NCBI RefSeq assembly: GCF_964340395.1
Contig: NC_135567.1
Span: 20,918,806-20,982,805, forward strand
DNA from: Glandiceps talaboti
Taxonomy: Eukaryota > Hemichordata > Enteropneusta > Spengelidae
DNA length: 64,000 nt
Direction of reading: 5' to 3'
A program made the position numbers and the translations under genes. How positions within the stretch are numbered: the first letter of the stretch is position 1; each line of letters begins with the position of its first letter. The notes below the pieces were generated by a model. That model was given only the letters and a program-made list of their open reading frames with translations, was not told the origin of the DNA and searched no databases. This document shows, piece by piece, positions 11,476 through 22,577 of this stretch.

Positions 11476-12384
11476 TTATAAAAGCTGAATCCTAGATTGA
11501 TGTACATGTAGTTGTGTTCTTTGTGGATGTGATTGAAATCTGACAAAGGAGAAGACAGTTTTATTTCATAAACAAGTCATTGAGAATGACATAGTCCCCG
11601 CTATAATTGGGTTTTAAGGAATTATCACTACTCTGATCACACAACAACATTTGTGAACCTAAAACAAACAGACTTAGATATGTTGTGTGGGCTTGTTGGA
11701 CATGGAATATGCCTCCAACAATAAAGGATTGGTTGGGTATGGGGGATCATATCACGATGAAAATGGAGTCTGAGTTATGGCTTTGGACATGGAAAATTCA
11801 CAAACAAAATGGCTGCCAGGCAGCCATATTTGATCGTATCACGACGAAAATGGATATGCACATGTATGTCATAGAACACTGTCCTAATACCAACTTTAAA
11901 TGAGATCTGTTCAAGCATGTCTGAGTTATGGCTTTGGACATGAAAATTCGCAAACAAAATGGCTGCTAGGCGGCCATATTGGATCGTATCACAACGAAAA
12001 TGGATATGCACATGTATGTCATAGAACACTGTCCTAATACCAACTTTAAATGAGATCTGTTCAAGCATGTCTGAGTTATGGCTTTGGACATGAAAATTCA
12101 CAAACAAAATGGCTGCTAGGCGGCCATATTGGATCGTATCATGACAACAATGAATATGCACATGTATGTCATAGAACACTGTCCTAATACCAACTTTGAA
12201 TGAGATCTGTTAAAGCATGTCTGAGTTATGGCTTTAGACAGGAAAAATTCGCAAACAAAATGGTTGCTAGGCGGCCATATTGGATCGTATCATAAAACAA
12301 ATTGACGTGCATATGTATGCCATAGTATGTTGCCCCTGTACCAAGTTTGAAAAAATCGGTCCAGGCATCTCCAAGAAACAGCTG

Positions 12385-12413
12385 CGGACGGACGGACGGA
12401 CGGACGGACGGAC
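12385..12413 (+). repeat. (ACGG)n microsatellite of the pearl-like element
   Basis: About seven CGGA units directly follow CAAGAAACAGCTG. Position and motif are those expected in the right flank of pearl-type elements. Confidence 0.95.
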
Positions 12414-12432
12414 AGGCGGAACCCAATCCATA

Positions 12433-12464
12433 AGTCCCCGTTCTGGACTTCGTCCGCGGGGACT
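12433..12464 (+). other. Terminal nested stem-loop of the pearl-like element
   Basis: AGTCCCCG (12433-12440) pairs with CGGGGACT (12457-12464). Inside the loop GGAC-TTC-GTCC forms a second 4 bp stem. The outer arm is also complementary to the 5' end of the element at 11593-11600, so either end can pair with the same arm. Confidence 0.85.
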
Positions 12465-12471
12465 AACTATA

Positions 12472-13160
12472 TCAGTGTTTTTACTTTAGGTTTTAGAACC
12501 CTGGTAACAGAGATGGTGAAATCTTGAAAAATTTACGGTTTCCTATACATTCAGTGTTTTTACTTTAGGTTTTAGAACCCTGGTAACAGAGAAGGTGAAA
12601 TCTGGTAAAATTTACAGTTTCCTATACATTCAGTGTTTTTACTTTAGGTTTTAGAACCCTGGTAACAGAGAGGTAGAAATCTTGAAAAATTTACAGTTTC
12701 CAATACATTCAGCATTTTTACTAAGGTGTTACAATCTTGGTATTACCACACAGAGAGTGAAATCTGCTAAAAAATTTAATTTCCTAGACATTCAGTGTTT
12801 TACTAAGGTTTTTGACTCCTATACATTCAGTATTTAAGCTAAGATTTCAGAACCCTGGTAATGGAGAGGAAAGAAGAGAAGTTAAATTTATAGTTTATAA
12901 AAATGTACTAAAATCTCCATATTTTGTTATTAATTCATTGTTTGTTTTTCTGAAGTATCACAGCAAAGAAAAGCATCGGAAATGTGGTCAATTTCCTGCA
13001 TTCAATTTTTATACTCAAATTTTACAACCAGGGTTAATGAGGTAGTGAACGGTAATAAAGGTAATGATTTCCTACACATTCAGTGTTTTTGTTTTTTACT
13101 TGAGTCCTACTGACACACACAGGGAAATCACTGAAATTGATGGTTTCCTGAAAATTGACA
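12472..13160. repeat. 79 bp tandem repeat of the GGTAACAGAG family
   Basis: Units begin TCAGTGTTTTTACTTTAGGT and continue TTTAGAACCCTGGTAACAGA, at about 12472, 12551, 12630 and 12709, then decay into partial copies near 12792, 12827 and 13079. The same core (AGAACCCTGGTAAC) recurs at 14.5 kb and on the minus strand near 56.9 kb. The array abuts the pearl-like element within 7 bp. Confidence 0.85.
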
Positions 13161-13307
13161 TTTTTATCATTTTTATCATTTTTGTGATGGATGATGAACT
13201 CAGTAAAGTTAGCTCAATTATTTTTGATTTTGATAAAAAAAAAAAGTTTACTTCTGTTCAAAAAAATATTTCTCTTTTATGTTGCATTCAGCCAGTCAGC
13301 CAGTCAG

Positions 13308-13656
13308 TCAAAGTGGCGATATATGGATGACAAATGAATATTTATATTGGATTTTTTATTCATTAAACAACTTTACTATATTTTCCTACTTGAAAAAGAA
13401 TGTGAAACAGTATCGACCAAATCTGTGTTTGTAACTCAATAAATTACAGAAAGCTAGAAAGTGTCTGAAAAGTATTGTTATTGTGAGTAGAAACATTTTA
13501 TGCATTTTTTAATTTTTTGCAATTTATTGAGTTACAAGCAAGGATTTGGTGTATATTGTTTCATGTTATTCTTTCAAGTAGAAAAACATCACAGAATTGC
13601 TTTATCAATAAAAATTCCAAAATAAACACCAATTTGTCATTCATATGACCATTTTA
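13308..13656. mobile_element. Foldback element, copy A (decayed)
   Basis: About 350 bp with long inverted arms. The left arm starts AAAGTGGCGATATATGGATG and contains CCTACTTGAAAAAGAATGTG and GTTTGTAACTCAATAAATT. The right arm is the diverged reverse complement and ends TCATATGACCATTTT. Internal motifs match the element at 48928-49266 throughout. No coding capacity. Target duplications are not clear in this copy. Confidence 0.8.
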
Positions 13657-14480
13657 ACTGAATCAAAATCAAAATATTTTTGAAAAATACTTCATGTAAC
13701 AACATTATTTGATGTGATACTACTTTACAATAGAGTGCATTACATCAAAGAACATGAGAGGAACGTCACAGCAAATGTTCAAATCCTCCAACCCAATCAA
13801 TACCTGTCAAAAAATGTAATCAATTGAACAATATACAAGTAATTGCTTCTCTCCTACGTTGCAAGGTCATCAACAGATATTGGCATCCATCTGAGAAACT
13901 AGTCAATTAGAAATGAACACTGCCCTCAACCTTTGGACTACGAAAACCTTCTTGATTTGACTATTCAGGAAACAACCTCTGAGCTGACCTTTGACATCGT
14001 TGCTAAGCTAACTAAGAACAGTGAAGGACAGGTTCTCAATTCTGATTGGGTATTTTCAATAGAACTCAATGCTGATTGGGTATTTTCAATAGACCTCCTT
14101 TCTGAATTGAATAATTACTATTTTTAATACAATCTACTTACGAAGAAAAGACAAATCACACTTTTACACAAACAACAGTCTCGATACAAATTACTCAGGG
14201 TTTAGAAAGAAGTCAATCACATCATCTTTTCTATAAACAAATTAGCGACATCAAAATTCTCATGCTGATTTTTTAATCTGTACATTTATCAACTCTTGTC
14301 AATTTTACCACTTTCGCTGTCAATATTTCTCATCTGCCTGTCTCTGTAATTGGAATAAAAATTGCTGAAGAAAAATTTGAATAAATTATTATATTTGCAT
14401 CATGACTAATATTTCACACCGGGAAGACGCACAATAATTTTCAAGAAGGTACCCTGATGGTAACAAGAATGAGAGAAATC
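13657..14480. other. Non-coding stretch with one weak coding-like frame
   Basis: Mostly AT-rich sequence. A frame at about 13904-14127 (plus) is open for roughly 70 codons, acidic and of even composition, ending after a duplicated GATTGGGTATTTTCAATAGA segment that gives a repeated DWVFSI peptide. It lacks a good ATG and clear splice sites, so I do not call a gene. Confidence 0.35.
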
Positions 14481-14504
14481 TGGTGGATTTTATAATTTCA
14501 GACA

Positions 14505-14760
14505 TGTTTTTGCAACTTGGTTTTAGAACCCTGGTAACGGAGAGGAGAGAAGGGAATTTTAGTAACTGAGACGGGAAAACTGTGAACTGAAAGAAGGATA
14601 TCAGAAGAAACTTAGAATTTCCAATATAGTACAGGGTTGTTGGTTTTTTGCTTTTTGTTGTTTGTTTGTTTGTTTGTTTGTTGTTGGTTTTTTTTGGAGG
14701 GGGTTGCTTTAAGGCATTAGAATCCTGGTCACAGAGAGAAGGATAAATCAAGTAAAATTG
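14505..14760 (+). repeat. Diverged copies of the GGTAACAGAG family
   Basis: GGTTTTAGAACCCTGGTAACGG (14519-14540) and a second copy with AGAATCCTGGTCACAGAGAG (near 14719) flank a (GTTT)n run at about 14662-14680. These are outlying members of the family arrayed at 12.5 kb. Confidence 0.7.
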
Positions 14761-15415
14761 AGTTTTTCTACAAATTCATCTATTATTTTTAGGTCACGAT
14801 GATATCAAAACCACTTAAGTTCAAATCTGCCACTATATGAGCAAGAAACTGACTACATTTGATAAGTTTCAGATCATTCAAACACATAGTACATTCTAGC
14901 CCTATCTCATCTAAACCATCTATATATGGTAGTTAGCCATATCACAACCACTTAACAACTAACTAGGAATCAATTAATCTTCTATATATCTACTGCTAGA
15001 GGCTATCCCAAGTATGATCACTTTACCACATACCCTAGGGACAATGTCCAACTTTTAATGAGTCACTTGAATTTCAAACTATCCGTACACGTAGACCTCA
15101 GCCACAAGAGTCCATTACGTCAATGTGTTGATGTACTCATTTACAATACAATACATCTAACTGGGATCAGACCACTGATAACGATTTCAACTCTCTTCTT
15201 AATGGAGAATCCTGAAATGACCACATAGGTCAAAATTTTTAATAGATCACTTGAAAATAACTATATGTACACAGAGACAAACTGATAAGATTAAGGTTAC
15301 AGCACTTTAAATAACATATCACTTCAGATTTCAATTAAAATGGTAGAAACACTTCGAAATTGAGTCACACATGTCCATTTATGGGCTACATGTACCAATA
15401 TCTAACTAGCCCTAT
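14761..15415. other. Non-coding stretch, nothing firm
   Basis: Weakly repeated phrases such as AATAGATCACTTGAA and AATGAGTCACTTGAA suggest an old duplication. No gene signal was seen. Confidence 0.4.
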
Positions 15416-15870
15416 GCTAGCCTAGTGTTAACATACATGTACAGTTGGTGGTGATGGTGTTAACCCTTACATTTGCTGACTTACTAACACACTCTGATGA
15501 ACTGGTGAAATTCAAATGTATTAACACCAGCCTTGTATTAGTACTGAGCTATATGAAGCTTTGTGTTGCCATAGAACTGGTGAAGGTACTAACCTTTCCA
15601 GTTGTTAACACATACTGGTGAGGTATTAGTGCCAGCCTAGTGTTAGCACTGAGTTAGTCTGGTGATAACATAGGACTGGTGCAGGCATTAATTAACCCTT
15701 CCAGTTTCTAACACATACTGGTGAGGTGTTAGTGCCAGCCTAGTGTTAGCACTGAACTAGTCTGATGTTAACATAGGACTGGTGTAGGCATTAACCTTTC
15801 CAGTTGGTAACACATACTGGTGAAGTATTAGTGCCAGCCTAGTGTTAGCATTGTAAGCTATCCCATAATA
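15416..15870 (+). repeat. Dispersed 100 bp repeat, array 1
   Basis: About four units of roughly 100 bp contain TAACACATACTGGTGAGGT, GTTAGTGCCAGCCTAGTGTT, AGCACTGA-CTAGTCTG and TTAACATAGGACTGGTG in this order. The same units occur at 37.0-37.4 kb and 50.65-51.3 kb, and inverted at 10.0 kb. Confidence 0.9.
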
Positions 15871-16339
15871 CTAACCCAGTCAGAATGGATTCTTGAACTG
15901 TACTATATATTGCTATACAGCAAGACCACAGCTGTGTTGATTTCCCTGTTATCAATTTTATGTACATTTACTGTACCGATAGTGCTGGGTCACAGTAAGA
16001 TCACATTGAACTTATATATTTCATGACTTTTGAAAGATTAATAGATGCTAAATGCTAAGTGTTATCAAGATGGCAGATTAATTAATGCCACATGTAAATG
16101 CTAAGTGTTATCAAGATGGCATGCGAAGTATCAGCAATCTAACACAGACACTAAAATTATTGTGTAGCTGGCAATGGAGGTTTATGAAATTACACTCACA
16201 GCAGAGTGGCATTGCTGGTGATAGGCAGTTTTCTTCAAGTGGCCTCACTTTCCACTTCATGAGTGCTTACACTATCTTGATTACAGGGTGGTAACCAAGT
16301 CACTGTTATCACCTACTTGTATAATCTACCGCTGCAACA
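15871..16339. other. Non-coding stretch with a short duplication
   Basis: AAATGCTAAGTGTTATCAAG followed by ATGGCA occurs near 16049 and 16096. A 69-codon frame at 16085-16294 starts in the second copy and is not convincing. Confidence 0.45.
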
Positions 16340-16700
16340 ACAAGTTTTAGTAAATTTTTGCTGACCAATAGCTTCCTTTGCGTATTAGTACAAACGTTTC
16401 AATGTTAGGTTAAAGATATCTGGCTTTCCATAGTGGTATCAGTATGAATGTTACTATGTTAGTTTGCCGATAGCTCATTTTCCATAGTAGTACAAAATGT
16501 ACATGTATCTGTTCCAATCTTAATTAGCTGATAACTTCCATTCCACAGTAGTACCTGTATCACATCTTAGTTGATAACTTCCATTCCACAGTAGTACCTG
16601 TATCACACCTTAGCTGATAGTAGGCTTCCCCTAGTTGTATACATATCACTCTTACATGTGTATACTTCACCGATACTTTGCTTTCCCTAGTAGTATCTGT
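16340..16700. repeat. Degenerate tandem repeat around GATAACTTCC
   Basis: Five or six loose copies of TTAGCTGATA-CTTCC followed by AGTAGTACCTGTATCA. The central pair, 43 bp apart near 16528-16615, is nearly identical. Confidence 0.6.
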
Positions 16701-17529
16701 ACAATCTTAAAGTACAACAATACTTAGGCGTTCACGTTCATTGACATTGCACTGCATACCTAAGACAGAGAACATCAGCCAACTATATAAACCTAGTCAG
16801 TGAACATGGAAAATGATTCCGAATAAAAACATTAGGGAAATTACAACACTGGTTGAAAAAATCTTCATGATCTATTTAGTACCTAACACGTATAAATATC
16901 CATCAAAAAATTAAAGATTCGATCAAGGAATCAGTGTAATCTACATTTCATCTTAAACGTAAAACTATCACTTTTCATCTTAAACGTAAAAACTATCACT
17001 TGGGATACAGATTAAGACATCATTTAGGATACACAGATTTCTAACATTCATTTACTAATAGCTTTTCCATTTGCTAAAATTGGGTATTTTCCAGGATATT
17101 TTCATTTCCTAGAATTGGGTATTTTCCATGATAAGTCAAGGTTACAATCTATCTATCATCTCATCATAGCCTTGCAAGATAATTAAGTCGTCAATTTAGT
17201 TGTGATTGGCAGTTAGGAAATAACGAGTTTCAAGGGAATTCTGCATATATTGGAATGTACACACGAAACCTTAAGCTGTAATGTTGGCATCTTTTTTGTC
17301 ATAAAAATCAACCAAACGTTACGACAAATGCTCTAACATTCTGTTGCTATCATTCTAACCTTTCTCTGGTTCTGTCTCTTCCAAAATTTTGCTACACATA
17401 ACTTCACCATTTTCTGTCTCTTTGTATTTTATAACTGATTAATGCCTACAGTAGCACTGTTTTAACATCACGGTTATTTTATGTTAACATTAGACTGATC
17501 TGCCTATCACATAGTATCAGTCTGCCTAC
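16701..17529. other. Non-coding stretch with small duplications
   Basis: CATCTTAAACGTAAAA-CTATCACTT is doubled near 16950-17000 and AATTGGGTATTTTCCA near 17078-17130. Nothing else was recognised. Confidence 0.45.
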
Positions 17530-17684
17530 TTGTCTGTCTGTCCATCTGTCTGTCTGTCCATCTGTCTGTCTGTCTGTCCATCTGTCTGTGTGCCTGTCTG
17601 TCTGTCTGTCTGTCTGTCTGTCCATCTGTCTGTCTGTCTGTCTGTCTGTGTGCCTGTCAGTCTGCCTGCTTGTCTGTCTGTCCA

Positions 17685-17741
<57 letters not shown>

Positions 17742-17974
17742 GTGCCTGCCTGCCAGTATCTATCCATCCATCAATCCATCCATCTATTCATTCACGCATA
17801 CATACATACATACATACATACATACATACATACATACATACATACATACATACATACATACATACATACAGACAGACAGACAGACAGACAGACAGAGACA
17901 GACAAACACACAGACAGACACAGACACAGACACACACAGACACAAACACACAAACACACACACAGAGACACACA

Positions 17975-18033
<59 letters not shown>
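17530..18033. repeat. Compound microsatellite with self-complementary ends
   Basis: In order: (TGTC)n at 17530-17740, (CCAT)n at about 17760-17790, (CATA)n at 17797-17870, (GACA)n mixed with ACAC at 17871-17975, and (CA)n to 18033. The left TGTC block is the reverse complement of the right GACA block, so the locus can fold back on itself around the ATCC/CATA centre. All reading frames here are compositional. Confidence 0.97.
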
Positions 18034-18035
<2 letters not shown>

Positions 18036-18620
18036 CAATGGCATACCTTTATACACATAACACAATTCATCCAAACCATCTACATCAAATGTATCCTAAA
18101 GTAACTGTTGTTCATTGATGCAATTAATAAACTATATTACATGTCATAATTTGATGAATATTTCATAAATCAATTTATACGACATATTTCCTGCAGGCTG
18201 TTAATATCTCAACATACACTCTCTAATTTAATTAGTTTCTGTAACAAACTTTCACTTACCTTGTCAGACTACTGTCAGCCTATGAAATCTATGATCAACT
18301 ATCTAAGTAATCATTTATTCAAGTTATTCACCTTATGAAGGAGCACAAACTGAGTTTATACACATTTGGGCGTAGTTCTTACTGTGCATATTTAAAAGAT
18401 ACTCACAGAGTTCTACCTACTGAAGTACACTTTACCATCACCTGCAATACTGACTGAACTCAAACCTGGTATTAAGATATAACCGCGAAATCTGTACTAT
18501 GCAGCCAACTGTTCTAACCATGCCACAAGACAATTGTAATGTTATACATGTAGCTAACAAAACACTATAACTGTAAATGTACACAGTACATACATTTGCA
18601 TGTGGACATAGGTACATTTT
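18034..18620. other. Non-coding stretch, nothing recognised
   Basis: AT-rich sequence between two large microsatellites. No repeats or coding-like frames were noted. Confidence 0.4.
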
Positions 18621-18621
18621 G

Positions 18622-18736
18622 TATACATACACATACACATACATACATACATACATGTACATACATGTACATACATACATACATACATACATACATACAT
18701 ACATACATACATACATACATACATACATACATACAT

Positions 18737-18775
<39 letters not shown>

Positions 18776-18850
18776 CATACATACATACATACATACATAC
18801 ATACATACATACATAAATGATACACACACACAAACACACACACACACACA

Positions 18851-18904
<54 letters not shown>

Positions 18905-18925
18905 TACACACAAACCCATACACAT
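18622..18925. repeat. (CATA)n and (CA)n compound microsatellite
   Basis: A long (ACAT)n block to about 18815, interrupted by an (AC)n segment near 18754-18776, then CA-rich sequence to 18925. Confidence 0.97.
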
Positions 18926-19309
18926 ACATGCACAATTAGACCTAAGGCTCCATTCATTGCTATTTTTCTTATCCTATACAATTAGTACTACTTCACAATG
19001 AGAAGAGTGACACCCTAAAAAGTTCATTGAAAATACAAGTCATTCTAATTCTACCATCTCCTAGTCAATCTTACAGTTAATAGAAACATTCAAATCATAA
19101 ATGAAAATTTATTACACAATTTATTATCATCACTAAAACCAACGAGAGTCATGGGAATTTTGAACAAATTATCGAAAATTGTCTAAATAATTAATGTTGT
19201 ACGTTTGCTCATAAACATACATAATTGAAATCCTACTTTTATTACTACGTGAATCAAATATATATAAAGTTTGGCAAAGTCTAAACAGGTGAAACATTAC
19301 GAGTTATGC
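18926..19309. other. AT-rich spacer between inverted microsatellites
   Basis: No feature was recognised. It separates a (CATA)n block from a (TATG)n block, so it would form the loop if the two paired. Confidence 0.4.
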
Positions 19310-19552
19310 ATGCATATATGTATGTATGTATGTGTGTGTGTGTATGTATGTATGTATGTATGCATGTGTGTGTGTATGTGTATGTATGTATGTATGTATG
19401 TATGTATGTATGTATGTATGTATGTATGTATGTATGTGTGCATGTATGTATGTGTGTGTGTATATATGTATATGTGGTTGTGTGCATTTGTATGTATGGA
19501 TGTACGTACGCATGTATGTATGTACATTGTATGTATTCATGTGAGCACGCAC
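19310..19552. repeat. (TATG)n and (TG)n microsatellite
   Basis: Plus-strand TATG repeats with TG stretches. This is the reverse complement of the CATA blocks at 17.8 and 18.7 kb. Confidence 0.97.
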
Positions 19553-20107
19553 GCATGCACGTAACTCACTACCCTGCATATTATACAAGCAGAAACAATA
19601 CCAACATTCTGTAGATCTCCCAGGCTACAAGAACCCTTGGTCATGGTAAAAGAACTTACTACACCATGCAATTAAGAACAAAAAATACAGAATATATACT
19701 CTGCTCGTTCTATGTCAAGACAATGTGAGTCTACATCACTGGTTCTGCTGTATTTGTAATATCAGTCATAACGTTCAAAATTGCTGTTAATTTCCCTGAT
19801 TTTCTTTCGCTACACCTGGTACTGGTATAATTATGTTATTCTCCAATATTCTCCAATCATTCAGCCAGAAAATACTTGTGACTTAAGGACTGTCACTACT
19901 CGTCTAGTGACTTGTATTGACAAAGACCCCTTAGGTCACTAGTATTTTGTTTGGCTGAAGGAAGAAAAATATTGGGGAATAACATCTAATTGTTTAGCTG
20001 GTTGTATTTATAGCTACATTGTATATATATAAATACAAATGTATATAAAGTGTTTTATATATGTGTGTCTATATGCCTATATATTTATATATATATCTAT
20101 CTATGTA
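19553..20107. other. AT-rich non-coding stretch
   Basis: It includes a TATATA-rich low-complexity segment at about 20020-20105. No gene signal was seen. Confidence 0.4.
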
Positions 20108-20140
20108 TAGTGCGATCATCAGACAATGATGATCGCACTA
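20108..20140 (+). other. Perfect 13 bp stem-loop
   Basis: TAGTGCGATCATC (20108-20120) and GATGATCGCACTA (20128-20140) are exact complements around a 7 nt loop AGACAAT. Downstream sequence GTGAAACTTCGAGTTACAAC continues a module of which part recurs near 25295. No terminator function is implied in this eukaryotic context. It may be the end of a mobile element. Confidence 0.85.
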
Positions 20141-20934
20141 TGCGTGAAACTTCGAGTTACAACGAAGAAAGAGTTCCAGAACTATCAAAACTATTGCACT
20201 CTGCCACTGCGGTATAGAGCACTGTCTTAGCAGATTGATACTCACCGAGTTATCTATGTATATATATCCACACACACACACTAAGCAGTTTCATTGAACA
20301 TACAGAATAAACAGTAAAATGTTTCTGGCCAAAAACAGTTTATTCTTAATATGTATTAGGAAAAGTTGAATCAAGGTTTTATGCATGTTTTCACTGAAAG
20401 CAAAAATTTATAAAACTCAGCTTGTGCCACTTTAATATTCAACTTAGTCATTTACTGATGATATTTAGTTAGTTGCCATTAAATACGAGATGTACCGATG
20501 ATATTTAGTTAGTTGTACTTAATGAAATGTGAAATATACCATAAAATATTCACTTCAACGTGAATGGTTGGTAACGGGTCATTTCAAACATCAAACTCAT
20601 CTCACTCGTCAACAAAATTCAATCATAGACTACTGTCCTTACAAAATTAACTTTCATGTTACAAGGACTATATCATTATAAATTAACTGTCACTTCTAAA
20701 TTTAGCAGCTGATTTTTTAATGACATTACTGTGTGTAATGGTATTCACTCTGTAAAATTCCATTTAATTAGTCATTTTCTGCTACGCATAGGTTGGGTTG
20801 AGTCTCTCAAAATTTTCTGTAAATAGCGCCCTCTATAGTTCATTTGTGATGTTGTTTCTCTCAGGGAGTGGAACATGGTGATGATGGTATGTCATAATGT
20901 TATACAGCATTCAAAAATCACTGTTTCACAGAAA
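20141..20934. other. Non-coding stretch with a short duplication
   Basis: TGATGATATTTAGTTAGTTG occurs near 20456 and again as CGATGATATTTAGTTAGTTG near 20495. Nothing else was recognised. Confidence 0.45.
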
Positions 20935-21260
20935 ATTCAGAAATTAAACTTCAGGAATCCATGATAAAAAGAACTCTCTTCTCTCTTTACAAATATCTTT
21001 CAGAAAATGCCACAAATATGAAAAGGCATGCACAAGTTACATTTTAGCAACAAATTCAAAACTCACAAATTGTTACTACCATTTGAAAGAACTCTCACTT
21101 CCTTTTAGAAATTTCTCATTTTAGCAACAAATTCAAAATCACAATTTGGTTACTCTTGGTTCATAAATTATTCTCTTCCTTTTACAAAGACTGATTAAAC
21201 ATGCCACAAAGTGTCTTCAATTATTTTAGGAATAAAGTCACTTCAGGAAATAACACACAC
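20935..21260. repeat. Diverged tandem repeat, about 90-100 bp
   Basis: CATTTTAGCAACAAATTCAA, CACAAATTGTTACT-like and CTTCCTTTTA-AAA blocks recur two to three times in order. Borders are approximate. Confidence 0.6.
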
Positions 21261-22507
21261 ACTCACACTGTTCAGTCAGCTACAAAAAATATACGTTGAA
21301 AATAAACTAATCATGCCCATCTAAGGTCACCATAGTAACAATGAAGTACACATACAATGATACACTGACATACCATTTTTAGTTCTTGTATACATAAGGA
21401 CACCCTTGACATACATATATACCAGTCATTGCCAGTCTTGGCATATATCATGTCATGCTAGTCAGTTTTGAACAAATATGGAAAACTGACATCGTAATTT
21501 TTATCCTAATATTCATACATATCATTTCTTTAAATAAAAATGTTTTCACAAATTAATCTACAAGAGTTATTTCTGTAATTTAAATCTAAAATAAAGTATA
21601 AATATGTAAATAAATTATGACGAAACTAAAATTTCTGACAAAAATTTTGGCCAGAAACCAATTTGTTCTAAACCGTTTCTTAAAGTTTAATGGAGCCTGG
21701 TATGCAAATGAAAATCTTTCTTTATTTGTAAATATGATTTCTTTACACGTTATATATATCAAGTATTTCTAGAATTCCAATCTGAAATGACGGATTACAC
21801 AAATAAAAAAAATAATAACTATTCCTGAAAAAAATTTAGAACTTGCAATGAAGTCAAATATCAAAATCTTGTAGACATTTCTAAATATGATTTCGTTTAT
21901 CTAAAATTCTGACAGAAATTCATTTTTTTTTTTACTTCTGGCATTTTAATCTGGAATCAAGGTAGATTGTGCAAATAAATCTAAAATGAGGATAAATCGT
22001 TATACTAAATTACAAATATGCGTCAATTTCTTGTGATAATTTTTAACAATTTCTTGTGATAAATTTTGGCGGGAAAAGTACTTGACACTGTAGAGGTTAA
22101 ATGCAATGAAGCTTGTAAGTAATAAAACAAGCTAGTATGATTTATTTATTCAATTTACTCAAACTGTAACTAATTATTTTAATGTCACTGCTACAACATG
22201 TCAGAAAGGTTACAATGTGTCAATTTCATATCAGAATGGTTACAATGTGTCAATTTCTAGCAGAGCTGTCGTTTCTTTTTTAAATATTGATTATTTCGAC
22301 TCACTTCATTTTTCTGAATTCTTTTAGTTAATGGAGACATTTTTTTAGCAATATTTTGACATCATTCCATTCATTACCATTATTTCTATAACTGCAGTCT
22401 AGAATAACTTGAATTGTGCACACACAAAACCAGCAGAAGCAAAAATAACTCAGTGGCAAAATGAAATTATGTTGTGTTCTCCCCAAGGCCAATAATTTTA
22501 TACTTTT
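21261..22507. other. AT-rich stretch with old diverged repeats
   Basis: Loosely similar segments with TTTCT-GAATTCCAATCTGAAATGA and ACAAAAATTTTGG-like blocks recur near 21550, 21770 and 21930, resembling sequences near 47.6 and 49.7 kb. A 34 bp direct duplication, GGTTACAATGTGTCAATTTC, lies at about 22208-22255. No genes were recognised. Confidence 0.45.
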
Positions 22508-22577
22508 GTTCAGCGCATTGAGATTGTTTTAATGTAATGCGCTCTATAAGAAATAAATATTATTATTATTATTATTA
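22508..22577 (+). mobile_element. SINE-like 3' tail with (ATT)n
   Basis: TTCAGCGCATTGAGATTGTT, then AATGCGCTCTATAAGAAATA and (TTA)n to 22577. The GCGCTNTATAAG-NAATAAATATTATT pattern is a widespread invertebrate SINE or short retroelement end. No body or target duplication was defined. Confidence 0.6.

Larger units (their letters stand above)
11592..12465 (+). mobile_element. Pearl/HINE-like (Helentron-derived) non-autonomous element
   Basis: The element begins TAGTCCCCGC (11592-11601) and ends with its exact reverse complement GCGGGGACTA (12456-12465). Between them lie about four tandem copies of a 150 bp core (ATGGCTTTGGACATG at 11777, 11928, 12078 and 12228) containing GCGGCCATATTGGATCGTAT, then an (ACGG)n microsatellite, then a terminal stem-loop. 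Subterminal inverted repeats, a tandem core of roughly 150-160 bp, an ACGG microsatellite and a 3' palindrome are the described architecture of pearl elements of bivalves, later grouped with Helentron-associated interspersed elements. The family assignment is from memory of that architecture. It encodes nothing. The minus-strand frame at 11775-12179 is a by-product of the 150 bp period. An alternative reading is a TA-flanked mariner-type MITE. Confidence 0.75.

Noticed and set aside
11775-12179. 134-codon minus-strand frame
   Set aside because: It is a translation of the 150 bp core of the pearl-like element.
17530-19614. Long frames rich in Cys/Val/Tyr or His/Thr across microsatellites
   Set aside because: They exist in all registers on both strands and are translations of CATA, CAGA and CA repeats.
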